Of a stretch of 64,000 bases of DNA, positions 23,697 to 34,500 are shown piece by piece. Each line of letters starts with the position of its first letter. The stretch's first letter is position 1. Source of the stretch: Lactarius indigo (taxonomy: Eukaryota > Basidiomycota > Agaricomycetes > Russulales > Russulaceae). Where the stretch lies: the NCBI GenBank assembly GCA_025766275.1, contig JAFKAC010000102.1:62001-126000 (forward strand), in the 5' to 3' direction. The notes below the pieces were generated by a model. That model saw only the letters and a list, made by a program, of their open reading frames with translations, did no database searches and had not been told where the DNA came from. Position numbers and translations under genes: made by a program.

Positions 23697-23916
23697 GTGC
23701 AAAGTCAATCAGACAATCCTTGGGTAATGGGGCAGCTGGGGATTGCACCGGGTGTAAGTCTGGATGAAGAAAAAGAGTCATGGGGCTGTCCCCGAGAGGC
23801 GCCGCGTTTTCCTTGTCGGAGCCCAAGTCTGGCGAAGGAGAAGGTGGTGGCGTCGATGGTTGTGCAGAGAAGAGTGGGTCAAAGAGGTTGAGGAGGCTAT
23901 ATCTCGGTCGATTCAT
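23697..23916 (-). pseudogene. Ser/Pro-rich gene, N-terminal fragment 2
   Basis: Starts MNRPRYSLLNLFDPLFSAQ and follows the parent gene (15.5-17.3 kb) for about 70 codons with small deletions, then ends abruptly at about 23,697 next to the oxidase fragment. Diverges from MAHYDIF copy 2 as the parent does from copy 1. Confidence 0.75.
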
Positions 23917-24177
23917 TGTAGTGGTGTGAGACGCGTTGGCAAACAGGTAGATCCTCAGGTTCGTGGTGGGCGAAACGCGAACGCGAAGCCATGTTTGATT
24001 TCGTTTAGCTACAATCACGTGCTCGAAACGTCCAGTTAGAAATTGCGAGTACCTGCGGAGCCTGGCCTCACCCGCCTCACCTCTGAGGTGAGGCTATGAT
24101 AGCAAGGAGGTTAGGCTGGAGCACAGGATCAATACCAGACCTGTTCTTTCCCAAGCGCTGCCAGCGTGACTGACACC
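23917..24177. promoter_or_regulatory. divergent promoter, second copy
   Basis: Same core as the first copy (GCTACAATCACGTG, then CGAAACGTCC), with changed sequence around 24,045-24,120 including a short imperfect repeat CTCACC..CTCACCTCTGAGGTGAG. Confidence 0.45.
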
Positions 24178-25607
24178 ATGGCTCACTACGACATCTTTCG
24201 CCACCACCTTTTGATCACGGCTCCTGCCTATGGATATGCCCTTTGGGATCCGGATCCAGGGAATCTATACCCCGCGGTGGAGGTCGGCGACGTCGGTTAC
24301 ATTCGCGAAGGAAGATTCCATCGTCTTTTCAATGTTCTACTTCCTGCGAAACATCCCTCCCATCGCAAAGGTGTCCCAGAGTACCATGAACAGCTCAACA
24401 TGGAAGACCATATCATTCATGGCACTCTGAGTCCCCATAATTTCTGTTCGACTTGTGTCACCTCGCCCGAATCGGATATACAGGCTAATGGGTAACTGAG
24501 CTGCATGGTTTGAGTCTACTGTCACTCACATCTTCTCAGGCCCCCAAACGAAGGCGAAGTCTCCTTTTTGTGTCGGATGAATCAAGGCGCAGTATTATGC
24601 CTTCCAATAAAGGCTAAGAAGGAGGACACGGTGGCGATTAAAAGATTTGGCAAGTGGATGATTAAGCATATCGACACCTGGTTCGCGTGGGCACAACAGC
24701 TTGAATTGGGAGTCGATCGGATGGAAGATATCGTCCTGGTTACCGGGACTCATCGTACAAGGTCTTGTACTAATGTGGCTTTCCCCGGGGGGAGGGAAGA
24801 TGCACGGGTATCGTTCCGGGCTAAGGTGGATCACCCCGATGATATTGTTACCATTAACTGGCAATTCTCACACGAGCACATTCGAGGGGCACACTTGAAT
24901 CCTGGCCCTGATGGCAAGGTATGAACGTACTCAGCTGTGCCGGCCAGTGACTCGGAATACTGAAATACCTTTCGCGTGATCTTATTAACGTTAGAATTTA
25001 CCAGAGGATCAGTGCATATTCATACGAGGGTTCCGTGTCGCTCGTAAATACAAGATATTTCCCAGACTCAAGGGAGCGGCAGGACCCAATCCAGACCTAG
25101 AGGGATCTGACGAGGAGCCAGAGATGGACATGGAACTTGTACCAGTACCGGCTGTACCAGAGGTAACGCTGCGCATGTTTTTCAAGTTTCATGCCTTCAT
25201 TTAGGTCTCGTAGTACCGGGATCCTCTTCACATACTACTAGGGTTCATCGCTGAAGTAAGAACTTGGGACAAATATTTCTCTTTTATCGCGTAGGTACTA
25301 ATATGGGTCGTAGGAAGCACCTCATTGCGATATGGTCCTCGTTCACGACAATGACTTGGCAGAGCTTCATGGAATTAATGACAGTACTGTGAGTGAGGGT
25401 TTGTACTGTACACTAATCATATTAACAATTTTTCTTGTTTGCAGCCGATAGAATCGCTCCAACCAGACGCGATGTTAAGTCGCTTCCGAAGCGCCGAGTT
25501 GAAGATTCACAAGATCTCGTTTGGCCCAGGTAAGCCCCTACCAGTCCTATGGCGGCTCCTTATTTCTCATGGCAGAGTACGCACCCAAAAGATATGTTGT
25601 CTACTGA
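24178..25607 (+). CDS. 'MAHYDIF' family protein, copy 2
   Basis: Same exon plan and motifs as copy 1 (ALWDPDPGNLYPAVEVGDVG, FHRLFNVLL, DTWFAWAQQLELGVDRMEDI, QCIFIRGFRV). Seven exons from 24178; every phase agrees. One splice differs visibly: the fourth exon must begin at the acceptor TCGTAG before TACCGGGATCC, because the older acceptor would place a stop in frame. Canonical splicing of the last intron gives a tail ending VVY at 25,607. The NLR pseudogene follows on the same strand. Function unknown; an association with NLR genes is suggested by position in two of three copies. Confidence 0.72.
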
Positions 25608-25800
25608 CAATGGCGGGAATACTGACACAGAAACCGTTTGTGTAGCTACCCTTTCGAACATTTTTGAAGAGCTGTGTGAGTTTAAGGTTCTGCAGGGCCT
25701 GAGGTCTCATCTTGACCACATAGCTATTGGTAGCTCCGTCATCGACATCCCTTTCATCTCTAAGTCGCTCTCACGTCAAAGCCCCGTCGCCCCAGATAGA
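25576..25800 (+). repeat. reused 3' module, occurrence 2 (before NLR copy 2)
   Basis: Encodes DNGGNTDTETVCVATLSNIF, then donor GTGAGT, acceptor GGTAG, then PSSTSLSSLSRSHVKAPSP running straight into the NLR N-terminus. Confidence 0.75.
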
Positions 25801-28800
25801 ACGTTCCCTACTTCATGTGCCACTCAAAGGGGATGGCGCTCTGTTCCAATCGTCTGAGAGCGGGGATAACCCTACCACCTCAACTCTTCATGCGCACCTT
25901 GCCACCACTAACATTCAAGAATCCATTAAGATCGCTCTCAAGGAATTCGAGGAGCGGACCGGCATAAATCTCCTTGAATACCATCTCGCTATCGAGCTCG
26001 AGAGTTGCTATTCGGCCTACTCTGTGATCGAAATACTGCGAGCGCAATCTCGGGAATCCCAAAGGCTCCGCGATCATGGCGATAAGTTGATGATGTGGGT
26101 GAAGCCGGTTGTCCACTTGCTGTATGCCTTGCCCACCAGCGGGGCTTTTGGAGAGGATGTCAGTGTGGTGCGTTGGAAAGCTTTCCATGCCGATGTTGCC
26201 TGAGCCTGGTGTTCCAGCCGCTCCCTCCCACAATGGAGATTTTCGCTGGGATTGGTGTACTGATCGACGTATGTGTTTTTTCTTTGAGCCATACCATGGA
26301 GCGTTCTAATATTCATGGCTTCTAGGCAACTGACCGTGTTAGTGCAAGTAATGATACGCTCTTCGGCCTTTTCGAGTCCATGGAATACCTTCTCCGTCCC
26401 CTCAATATCTGTACTGAGATCCCACCTACAACAGCGACGACTACAATGCTCATGAAGATATTGGTCGAACTACTTTCTATCCTTGCCCTCGGAGTACAAC
26501 AGCTCGAGAAAGGCGAGCTCCTGGGTCAATACGATACAATAGACCTAGGGAGCAAGCTCTTCGGAATAAAGGGCGTCGAAGTAGTGCGACAAAGATTGGA
26601 CAGGCTCAACCAAGAGGAAGCTAGGGCGACTGCAGTGCAGACCCTAGAAGTAGTTCACGGTCTTTTAAGAAATATGAAGGCAGTTATGAATGGTGAGCAG
26701 GCCCAAATTCACATCCATTGCATACCGGACTAAGCGTATTTCCGGTTAGGTGGAAAGTCCTCAATCAGTGAGCTCCGGGAGGCACTCAGTACGTTTGACT
26801 CGCTTGTTCTTGGTGACATAACCGACCACGGGTGCCAGTTACCATGCAATTAGTCACGAGCAATGTGAATAAGGAGAAGCGTCCGTCATCCCATTCCGAA
26901 CTGATATTTGGTCTTTGCGACTGACGAACCACTCCACAGGTGACCAATCGCAAATATCCTCTCAGCGATGGTTGTCACCGCCCGATCCGTCGAAAAATCA
27001 CATTGTTTTACGCCTAATTCACCAAGAGGGAACTACTGCATGGGTCGTGCAAGGAGACACGTTCCGCGAGTGGACGGCCACAGGTTCCCTCCTATGGGTA
27101 CATGGAAAACGCACGTTTCTGTTAGTATTACACCCTTATTGGCGCTGATAGACATTCTATCTCGTAGTGGGCTCTGGGAAGAGCGTACTCTGGTACGTGT
27201 ATCTATATCTCTTGCCCCTTAACGTGTACCAATATTGGTAACCAGTTCCATGATCATCGAAAACATCAAAGTCATGTGCGAGGCTGGGCTAGCCTCTTTT
27301 GCGTACTTTTATTTCGATGTCAAAGATAACACCAAGCAAGACATTCGTGGACTCCTCACTTCACTCCTTTTCCAGCTGTCCGCTCGGTCCGATCTTTGTT
27401 GCGAAATTCTTTCTACCTTGTATCATGAACACGGAAGTGGCTCGCGACAGCCCGGCAATGACATACTTACCCAGTGTCTCAAAGACATGCTCACAATTCC
27501 CGAGCGAGGTCCAATGTACATAATCGTGGACGCCATCGACGAATGTCCCAATATATCCGGCACACCATCCCCGCGAGAGAACGTCTTGGGTCTCATAAAC
27601 GAGCTCGTCCATCTCAAACGTCCTGGTTTACATATCTGCGTCTCGAATCAGACATCGAAACCGCTCTTCGACCTTTGTCGTCCCACTCGATCTTTCTTGA
27701 CGATAACACTGGGAATGATATTTTCGATCACATCAGTGCAGTCGTGAACACAGATCAGAAGATGCGAACGTTGACCGCGGAGGACCAGCGCCTTATCATC
27801 GATACGCTCTCAGAGAAGGCTGACGGGATGTAGGTTATCGTTATCATCTAGACCTGTAATTGATCTTTGCTCATCCGCGTCATGTAGGTTCCGCTGGGTC
27901 TCCTGTCAGCTAGATGCACTGCGTCACAGTCTCCCAACTAATACCTGGCGCGCGTTGGGACAATTACCAGAGCAATTAGGTGCAACATACGAGAATGCAC
28001 TAGAGAGAATCGACGAGGACAACTGGGAATATGCTCACCGTCTTTTCCAATGCATCACAGTCGCTTCTCGCCCACTTCTCGTTGAGGAACTCGCAGAGTT
28101 CCTGGTGTTTGACTTCAGCGGTTCTCCGGGATCAATCCCGAAAATCGTAGAAAATCGGCGCCATAAAAGCCCTAGAGAGGCTGTGCTGTCTTCGTGTTCA
28201 AGCTTGATCACTGCCGTGGAGGTCTCCGGCAGTCACGTTGTTTACTTTTCTCACCTTTCCTTCAGGGAGTTCTTGACGTCTGGTCACCTCGCTATGGCAA
28301 GAGCGCCCGTCTCCCGCTACCACATTTCTCTCGAACACGCCCATACTACCGTCGCACAAGCTTGCCTCGGTCTCTTGCTCCAATCCGACCGCGTCGACCG
28401 ACAAAATTTCGATGGTTGGCCGCTTGCGAAATACGCCGCTCGGTACTGGGTCAGCCATGCCCAGTTCGGAAATGTCTCGTCCGCCATTCGAAATGCCATG
28501 GAATCCCTCTTTGACCCAAACAACCCATATTTTATCGCTTGGGTCTCAATTTGGGACGTTGATGATGAGTGGATCACCCCCCGTCCACTGGACGCTCCTC
28601 CGAGTCCCACAGCAACCGCACTGTACTACGCCGCACTATGTGGCTTCCGTGACGTGGTGGAATGGTTAGTGACGAAGCACCTACAGGACGTGAATGCCAG
28701 GGGGGGGGATTACGTCACACCATTACGTGCTGCTTCTGCGCGGGGATATCTGAATGTCGCCCTCTTTCTCCTCGAACACGGTGCGGACGTCAACCTTTCC

Positions 28801-30614
28801 GATGACTTTGGCCAAACTCCGTTGCATCTCGCGGCAAAAATGGGTCATTCGGAGATGGCAGCGCTACTTCTCGAGCACGGCGGCAATGTGAACGCCAAGG
28901 ATGTTCAACAGCAAGCCCCATTGTTTTATGCGGCACAAGAAGGCCAACTGGAGGTGACGCGCGCACTTGTTCGGTGCGGTGCAGATGTAGGAGCCCAGGA
29001 CAAAGATGGAGAGACTGTGTTGCATTTCGCGGCACAGAAAAATCATTTGGAGATTGCCACGCTACTTCTCGAGCACGGTGCCACTGCGAATGCTCTGAAT
29101 ACCCGACAACTGACCCCATTGCATTATGCAGCACACAGTGGAAACCTGGAGGCGGCGCGCGTACTACTTCTGCACGGTGCAGATGTCGAAGCCCGGACTT
29201 TGAATCGGCAGACTGCGTTGCATCTCGCGGCGTTGAAGGATCATTCGGAGATTGCCACGCTACTTCTCGAGCACGGCGCCAACGCAAATGCCAAAATTCT
29301 CGACGAACTGACTCCATTGCTTTGTGCTGCACAAGAAGGGCAACTGGATGTGATGCGCGTACTGCTTCTGCACGCTGCAGATGTCAGAGATCGGACTCTG
29401 AGAGGGGAGATCGCATTGCATCTCGCGGCACGGGAGAATCATTCGATGGCGGCTACGCTGCTTCTCGAGCATGGTTTCAATGCGAATGACCGAACACCCG
29501 TGAGTGGAGGGGGTGAGACGACTCAGGTGACAGAATTCTGTGACACCACGATTTCCCTAGGTTCGTGTCCCCGGAAGACTACCACACTTTTTGTTCTCAT
29601 GAGGGTTTATCACTGACATTGTTTGCCGATTGCAGGATCACCGACACCATCAGCTGTGCCATCGTTGAGCTGGAGCCATCATTCATACGACTCTTCGGCA
29701 AACTCCGCTATATCGCGGCCGGCGTCTGTGTTCAGTTCCAGCGCCAGTGGCTCCGGCCTCTTTGACTTCCCTGCGCCTGCTCAGCAATCCTGGACCACTT
29801 CTGCGGACCTCTCAATTTCCGACTATTCTCGCTTTCCTATCTCCCAGCCAAGTCGCTTCCACCCTTTCATTCAACCGTTCCCCCGCGAACATCAACCTTA
29901 TGCTTCGGGCGGCTCCCGGGAGCGCGGAAGCATCACTGGCCCAAATTGGGGAGCTCTACGCGTGTCACCATATCCAGCCAGCCCTTCTGGCAGCCCAGCA
30001 CACATCACAGGACCTCTTCCTTATCCTGGGCTTGGTAACGGGCAACCCCCGCTTATCAACACGTCGAGAGGGGAGGTATACCAGAGTGCCGACGGTGGCA
30101 TGAAACGGCGGATCAACGAGGCAAAGTTTGTGTGTCCTGTTCCAGGATGTGGTTCAGCATTTAGCCGTCATTTCAACCTAAAAGGTATCTGACCCCTCTA
30201 CACGCCTCTGGTTTACTGTCACTCACCGTATGGACATCTTTAAGCGCACTTACGTTCCCACAATGACGAGAAGCCTTTCCAGTGCAAATGGCCTGGATGT
30301 GGCAAGGGTTTTGCGCGGCAGCACGACTGCAAGCGCCACGAGCAGTTACATTCGAATCACCGCCCATTCACTTGCGATGGTTGCAGGAAGCCGTTTGCGC
30401 GGCTTGATGCGCTTAATCGTCACTGTGCGTCATTTTCCCATCACGCCCCTTTTCACGGTCCTGATAAAACTCAGTACGTTCGGAGGATGGCTCCGGTTGT
30501 ATGAAGGCACAAGAGTCGAACTCCGATCGGCAAACTGCTGGTGGGCCATCTATACTTGAACAGGACGCTAATGACCAAGAAAGCTGGGGGGGCTACGGGA
30601 CTGTCACGATGTAA
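25734..30614 (+). pseudogene. NLR (Goodbye-like/NACHT/ankyrin) fused to C2H2 zinc fingers, frameshifted
   Basis: Order of domains: a Goodbye-like helical N-terminus (SIKIALKEFEERTGINLLEY, then EIFAGIGVLID), a coiled region (GVEVVRQRLDRLNQEEARAT), NACHT with Walker A HGKLGSGKSVLC formed across a GC-AG intron (27,111-27,167) and Walker B MYIIVDAIDECPN, a winged-helix part (MFRWVSCQLDALR), seven or more ankyrin repeats (28,590-29,500), then a 75-nt intron (29,561-29,635) into a Ser/Pro-rich linker and C2H2 fingers. A 10-bp loss at about 27,645 relative to copy 3, plus a 6-bp loss further on, breaks the NACHT frame. Downstream exons (27,899-29,560, 29,636-30,184, 30,245-30,424, 30,475-30,614) remain open. 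Could instead be two adjacent genes if the 29.6-kb splice is not used. Confidence 0.72.
29636..30614 (+). CDS. C2H2 zinc-finger (transcription-factor type) part of NLR copy 2
   Basis: Three exons (29,636-30,184; 30,245-30,424; 30,475-30,614) in one frame. A Ser/Pro/Phe-rich linker precedes the fingers [38 protein letters not shown] and [17 protein letters not shown], ending about 35 residues later. The pattern matches a fungal stress or development regulator type of DNA-binding domain. It has no clear start of its own: the first exon begins at an acceptor and is in frame with the ankyrin exon. Either an integrated C-terminal domain of the NLR or a separate gene with an unseen 5' exon. Confidence 0.75.
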
Positions 30615-31564
30615 TATTCCTGTATCCCCCTCGCATCTTCCGCATCTCTTTGATACAGCTGACTCGAGGCCTGCCATGTCGCCTTCACTTTCCACCTTTC
30701 AAACCTCATCTCTGCTGAGTCCATGATGAATGAACGACGCCATTTGATGACACCTTGATTTGCTGGCGCCTCTGGGCTCCCCCAATGCATTTTGTGTATA
30801 ATCTTGTCCCCATATTGCGTTGTAGTTTCCGACTCCGTTACCTTACCCCTCTGAACTACGTCCTTTGCCGCCCTATAGGTTACCCTTATCGTCTCCGCAT
30901 CCAAACTCATTGATTTCTCTCATCGTTTCCCTTTTCTCTTTCCGTCTCGTTTTTCGCCATCTCATATGGACTTCTATAGCTCGCGTATTGTCTTAGTAGT
31001 CCCCTAGATCGGACACCTTGGAGACCCGCTACTGTATTTATTGTATGTAGAGCGAATGTGAAAAACAAACACATTTCATCTCCAACCTGATTTGATTGTG
31101 CGGTAAAATAGCCCTTGATATTGTCTGTTACGGCATCGAGTGCTATGAGGTGGGTAAAGCGAGCACATGACCCATTGCAGACCTGCGACCGTCATTGTTG
31201 CGACGATAAATATATATTTACGCTCAGAGAGTCTAAGCGATGCAGCGTATGGTACAATACGTAGAAGTCCAAGATTGGTGGTCACCAAAGAATACGAGGA
31301 AGAACTCTGCTTACATGCAATAGTTATCTTGGACACACAGGGTTGGCATTCCGGAACTTCAAGTAGGCTACGTGACCAGGCTGTTCGCGTTCTCCACCCT
31401 CTCCCCCTCTAGCCTTCTGTGCCCGCAGTAGCTTGCGATATATCATCGCTAGCTACAATACCAGGACAAAAAAGACCTCGTCAGTAAAAGAGGTAATCTA
31501 CATGGATGGATATCTCAGTCATCCGGCGATGTGAGTAATTGTTCCACATGATGTCAGCTTCGGT
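30615..31564. other. intergenic with duplicated block X, copy 2
   Basis: No supported gene. About 31,240-31,390 repeats block X of 23,120-23,290. The border with the Ser/Pro-rich fragment lies at about 31,565. Confidence 0.5.
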
Positions 31565-32268
31565 GCTGCCCACAGATACGTGGCGTGCATCGGCATCGGG
31601 GGACGCGCTGAGCGTCGCGCCGGGGCGGAGCTCCCGGCGCGTCGGTGAGGGGGAAGGCGGCGCGGCGGGGTGACGGCAATGTGCGGACGGCAGGAGGGTA
31701 ATGGTACCACTTATGGAGTTGATGGCTGATGCTCGGAGTGAGGAGGACAGCGCGGGCGTGGGGCACGCCAGGCAGAAGGACAACGAGGACCCGAACGCCG
31801 CCGCGGCTGTCGTCGAGTCTTTTTTCGGAATGGAAACAGAACTGCTCCGGCTGCTGCCATCGCCGAGCACAATATCTGCAAGAGGACACCATTGGGAGGT
31901 CCCCTGCGCGTCCCCGCCTCATGACGGGCGACGATGGGCTTGCACTCGTCTTGGGAAACCTGGCCGTCGTCGTCGGAAAGCGAGTCATACGACACATTTG
32001 AGTCGCCAAAGTCGATCAGATGGCGCTCGGGAAATGGGGCAGCTGGGCCTTGTACCGGGTATAAGTATGGTTGAAGAACTTGGTGAGAGTGATGGGGCTG
32101 TCCCTGAGAGGCGCCGCTTTTTCCTTGTTGGAGCCCAAGTCTGGCGAAGGGCAAGGTGGTGGCGTCGATGGTTGTGCAGAGAAGAGTGGGTCAAAGAGGT
32201 CGAGGAGGCTATCTCTTGGTCGATTCAGTGTAGTACAGAGGTCGAGGAGGCTATCTCTTGGTCGATTC
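31565..32268 (-). pseudogene. Ser/Pro-rich gene, N-terminal fragment 3, start codon lost
   Basis: Follows the parent gene for about 230 codons (DLGSNKEKAAPLRDSPITLT, HLIDFGDSNVSYDSLSDDDG, RQLRPGATL-like part) with several frameshifts. The initiator ATG has become CTG (LNRPRDSLLDL), and the first 14 codons are tandemly duplicated. No functional product is expected. Confidence 0.78.
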
Positions 32269-32280
32269 AGTGTAGTACAG
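32197..32280. repeat. 42-bp perfect tandem duplication
   Basis: Two identical adjacent 42-base units (32,197-32,238 and 32,239-32,280), covering the former start region of the Ser/Pro-rich fragment. Confidence 0.95.
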
Positions 32281-32357
32281 TGGTGAGACGCGCTGACAAA
32301 CAGGTAGATTCTCGGGCTCGTGGTGGGCGAAACGCGAACGAGAGGCCATATGCATAT

Positions 32358-32610
32358 CACTGGAACCAGGAATTGATCTTTCAGCAAAAAATCTTGAAAT
32401 AAAACCCGATCAAGACTCAAAAATATTTATTTATAAATTTGTGCGAGGGAAATATTTAAAGTGCCTACTGTAGCTGTCATGTGATCTAAAACTTTAAATC
32501 TTTCCCTCACACAAATTTACATTTACAAAGAAATATTTAATAAATATTTAAGTCTTAATCAAGCTTTATTCCATGATTTGTTGCTGACAAATCAATTCCC
32601 GGTTCCAGTG
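32358..32610. repeat. foldback MITE, 253 bp
   Basis: Long terminal inverted repeats of about 100 bp: the left arm begins CACTGGAACCAGGAATTGAT and the right arm ends in the near-perfect complement. AT-rich inside, no coding capacity. It interrupts the duplicated divergent promoter; the empty site is visible in copies 1 and 2. The target duplication is not clear, possibly because it has diverged. Confidence 0.8.
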
Positions 32611-32794
32611 CACATGTTCGATTTCGTTTAGCTACAATCACGTGGTTGAAACGTCCGGTTAGAAATTACGTAATCCTAGTATCTCCGTCCTCAGGCTCAG
32701 GCTAGGCTGGAGCACAGGGCGAACCCAGGCAAGAACCCAGGATTTATTTTACCAGACCTGTTCTTTCCCAAAAGTCGCCAGTGTGACTAGTACA

Positions 32795-34222
32795 ATGGCT
32801 CACTACGACATCTTTCGCCATCACCTTTTGATCACCGCCCCTGCCTATGGATATGCTCTTTGGGATCCAGATCCAGGGAATCTATATCCCGCTGTGGAGA
32901 TCGGCGATGTCGGCTACATTCGCGAAGGCAAATTCCATCGTCTCTTCAATGTTCTACTTCCTGCAGAACATCCTTCCCATGATAACGGTGTCCCAGAATA
33001 CCATGAACAGCTCGACATGAAAAAAAACCATATTAATAAAGGCACTCTGAGTCCCCATAATTTCTGTTCAACTTGTGTCACCTCGCCCGAATCGGATATA
33101 CAGGCTAATGGGTAACTGAGTTGCATGGTTTGAGCGTACTGTCACTCACATCTTCTCAGGCCCAAACAAGAAGGCGAAGTCTCTTTTTTGTGTCGGATGA
33201 ACCAAGGCGCAGTATTGTGCCTTCCGATAAAGGCCAAGAAGGAGGACACGGTGGCGATTAAAAGATTTGGCAAGTGGATGATTAAGCATATCGACACCTG
33301 GTTCGCGTGGGCACAACAGCTTGAACTAGGAGTCGACCGGATGGAGGATATTGTCCTGGTCACTGGGACTCATCGCACAAGATCTTATACTAATGTGGCT
33401 TTCCCTGGGGGGAGGGAAGATGCACAGGTATCATTCCGGGTCAACTTGAAGGTGGATCACCCCGATGGTGTTACCATTAACTGGCAATTGTCGCACGAGC
33501 ACATTCGAGGGGCGCATTTAAATCCTGGCCCTGATGGCGAGGTATGACCGTACACAGCTATGCTGGCCAATAAATCCTGAAATGCCTTTCGCGTGGTCCT
33601 ATGAACGTTAGGACCTACCGGAGGATCAGTGCATATTCATACGAGGGTTCCGTGTCATTCGTAAATACAAGATATTTCCAAGACTCAAGGGGGCGGCAGG
33701 ACCCAATCCAGACCCAGAGGGATCCGACGAGGGGCCAGACAAGGAGCTCGTATCAGTACCGGCTGTACCAGAGGTAACGCTGCGCACTTTTTGAAGCTTC
33801 CTATTCTTCATCTTATCTTTCAAAGTACTTGGATCCTCTTCACGTACTACTAAAATTCGTCGCTGAAGTGAGCACTTTGGACAAACAGTTCTCCTTTTAT
33901 CTCCGCGCGTTGGTACTGATACAAACTGTAGGAGGCACCTAATTGTGATATGGTCCTCGTTCATGATGATGACCTGGCAGAGCTTCATGGAATTTATGAC
34001 GATACTGTGAGTTGAATCTATACCGTACATCAATTATATTAACATTGTTTTCTTGCTTGCAGCCGATAGAATCTCTCCAACCAGACGTGATATTAGGTCA
34101 CCTCCGAAGCGCCGAGTTGAAGATTCACGAGATTCCGTTTGGCCCTGGTAAGCCGCTACCAGTCCTATCGCGATTTCTTTATTTTTCACGGCGGAGTGCG
34201 CACCCGAAAGATCTGTTGTCTG
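32795..34222 (+). CDS. 'MAHYDIF' family protein, copy 3
   Basis: Same plan as copies 1 and 2 (MAHYDIFRHHLLI, GYIREGKFHRLFNVLLPAEH, MIKHIDTWFAWAQQLELGVD, DDDLAELHGIYDDT). Exons agree in phase up to the last one. There the acceptor CAG of the other copies has become CGG, so the final splice must move (next AG at 34,195-34,196) or the intron is retained; either changes the C-terminus, so the given end is approximate. An insertion of three residues (RVNLKVDH) near 33,450 is in frame. Followed by NLR copy 3. Confidence 0.68.
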
Positions 34223-34440
34223 TTGACAATGGCAGGACTACTGACACAGAAACCGTTTGTGTGGCAACTCTTTCAAACCTTTTTGAAGAACCGCGTGAGT
34301 TTTACGTTCGGCGATCATGAGGCTGCGTCTTGACTCCATAGCTACTGATAGCTCCGTCATCGACATCCCTCTCATCTCAAAGTAGCCATCACGTCGAGGT
34401 CCCGTCATCCCGAACGGAACCTTCTGTACCCCATGTACCA
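34196..34440 (+). repeat. reused 3' module, occurrence 3 (before NLR copy 3)
   Basis: Encodes DNGRTTDTETVCVATLSNLF, then donor GTGAGT, acceptor GATAG, then PSSTSLSSQS-like sequence leading into the NLR. Confidence 0.75.
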
Positions 34441-34500
34441 CTCAAAGAGGGGCGATCTCTGTTTCAATCGTCAGAGAGCGGTGATAACTCTGCCACCTCA

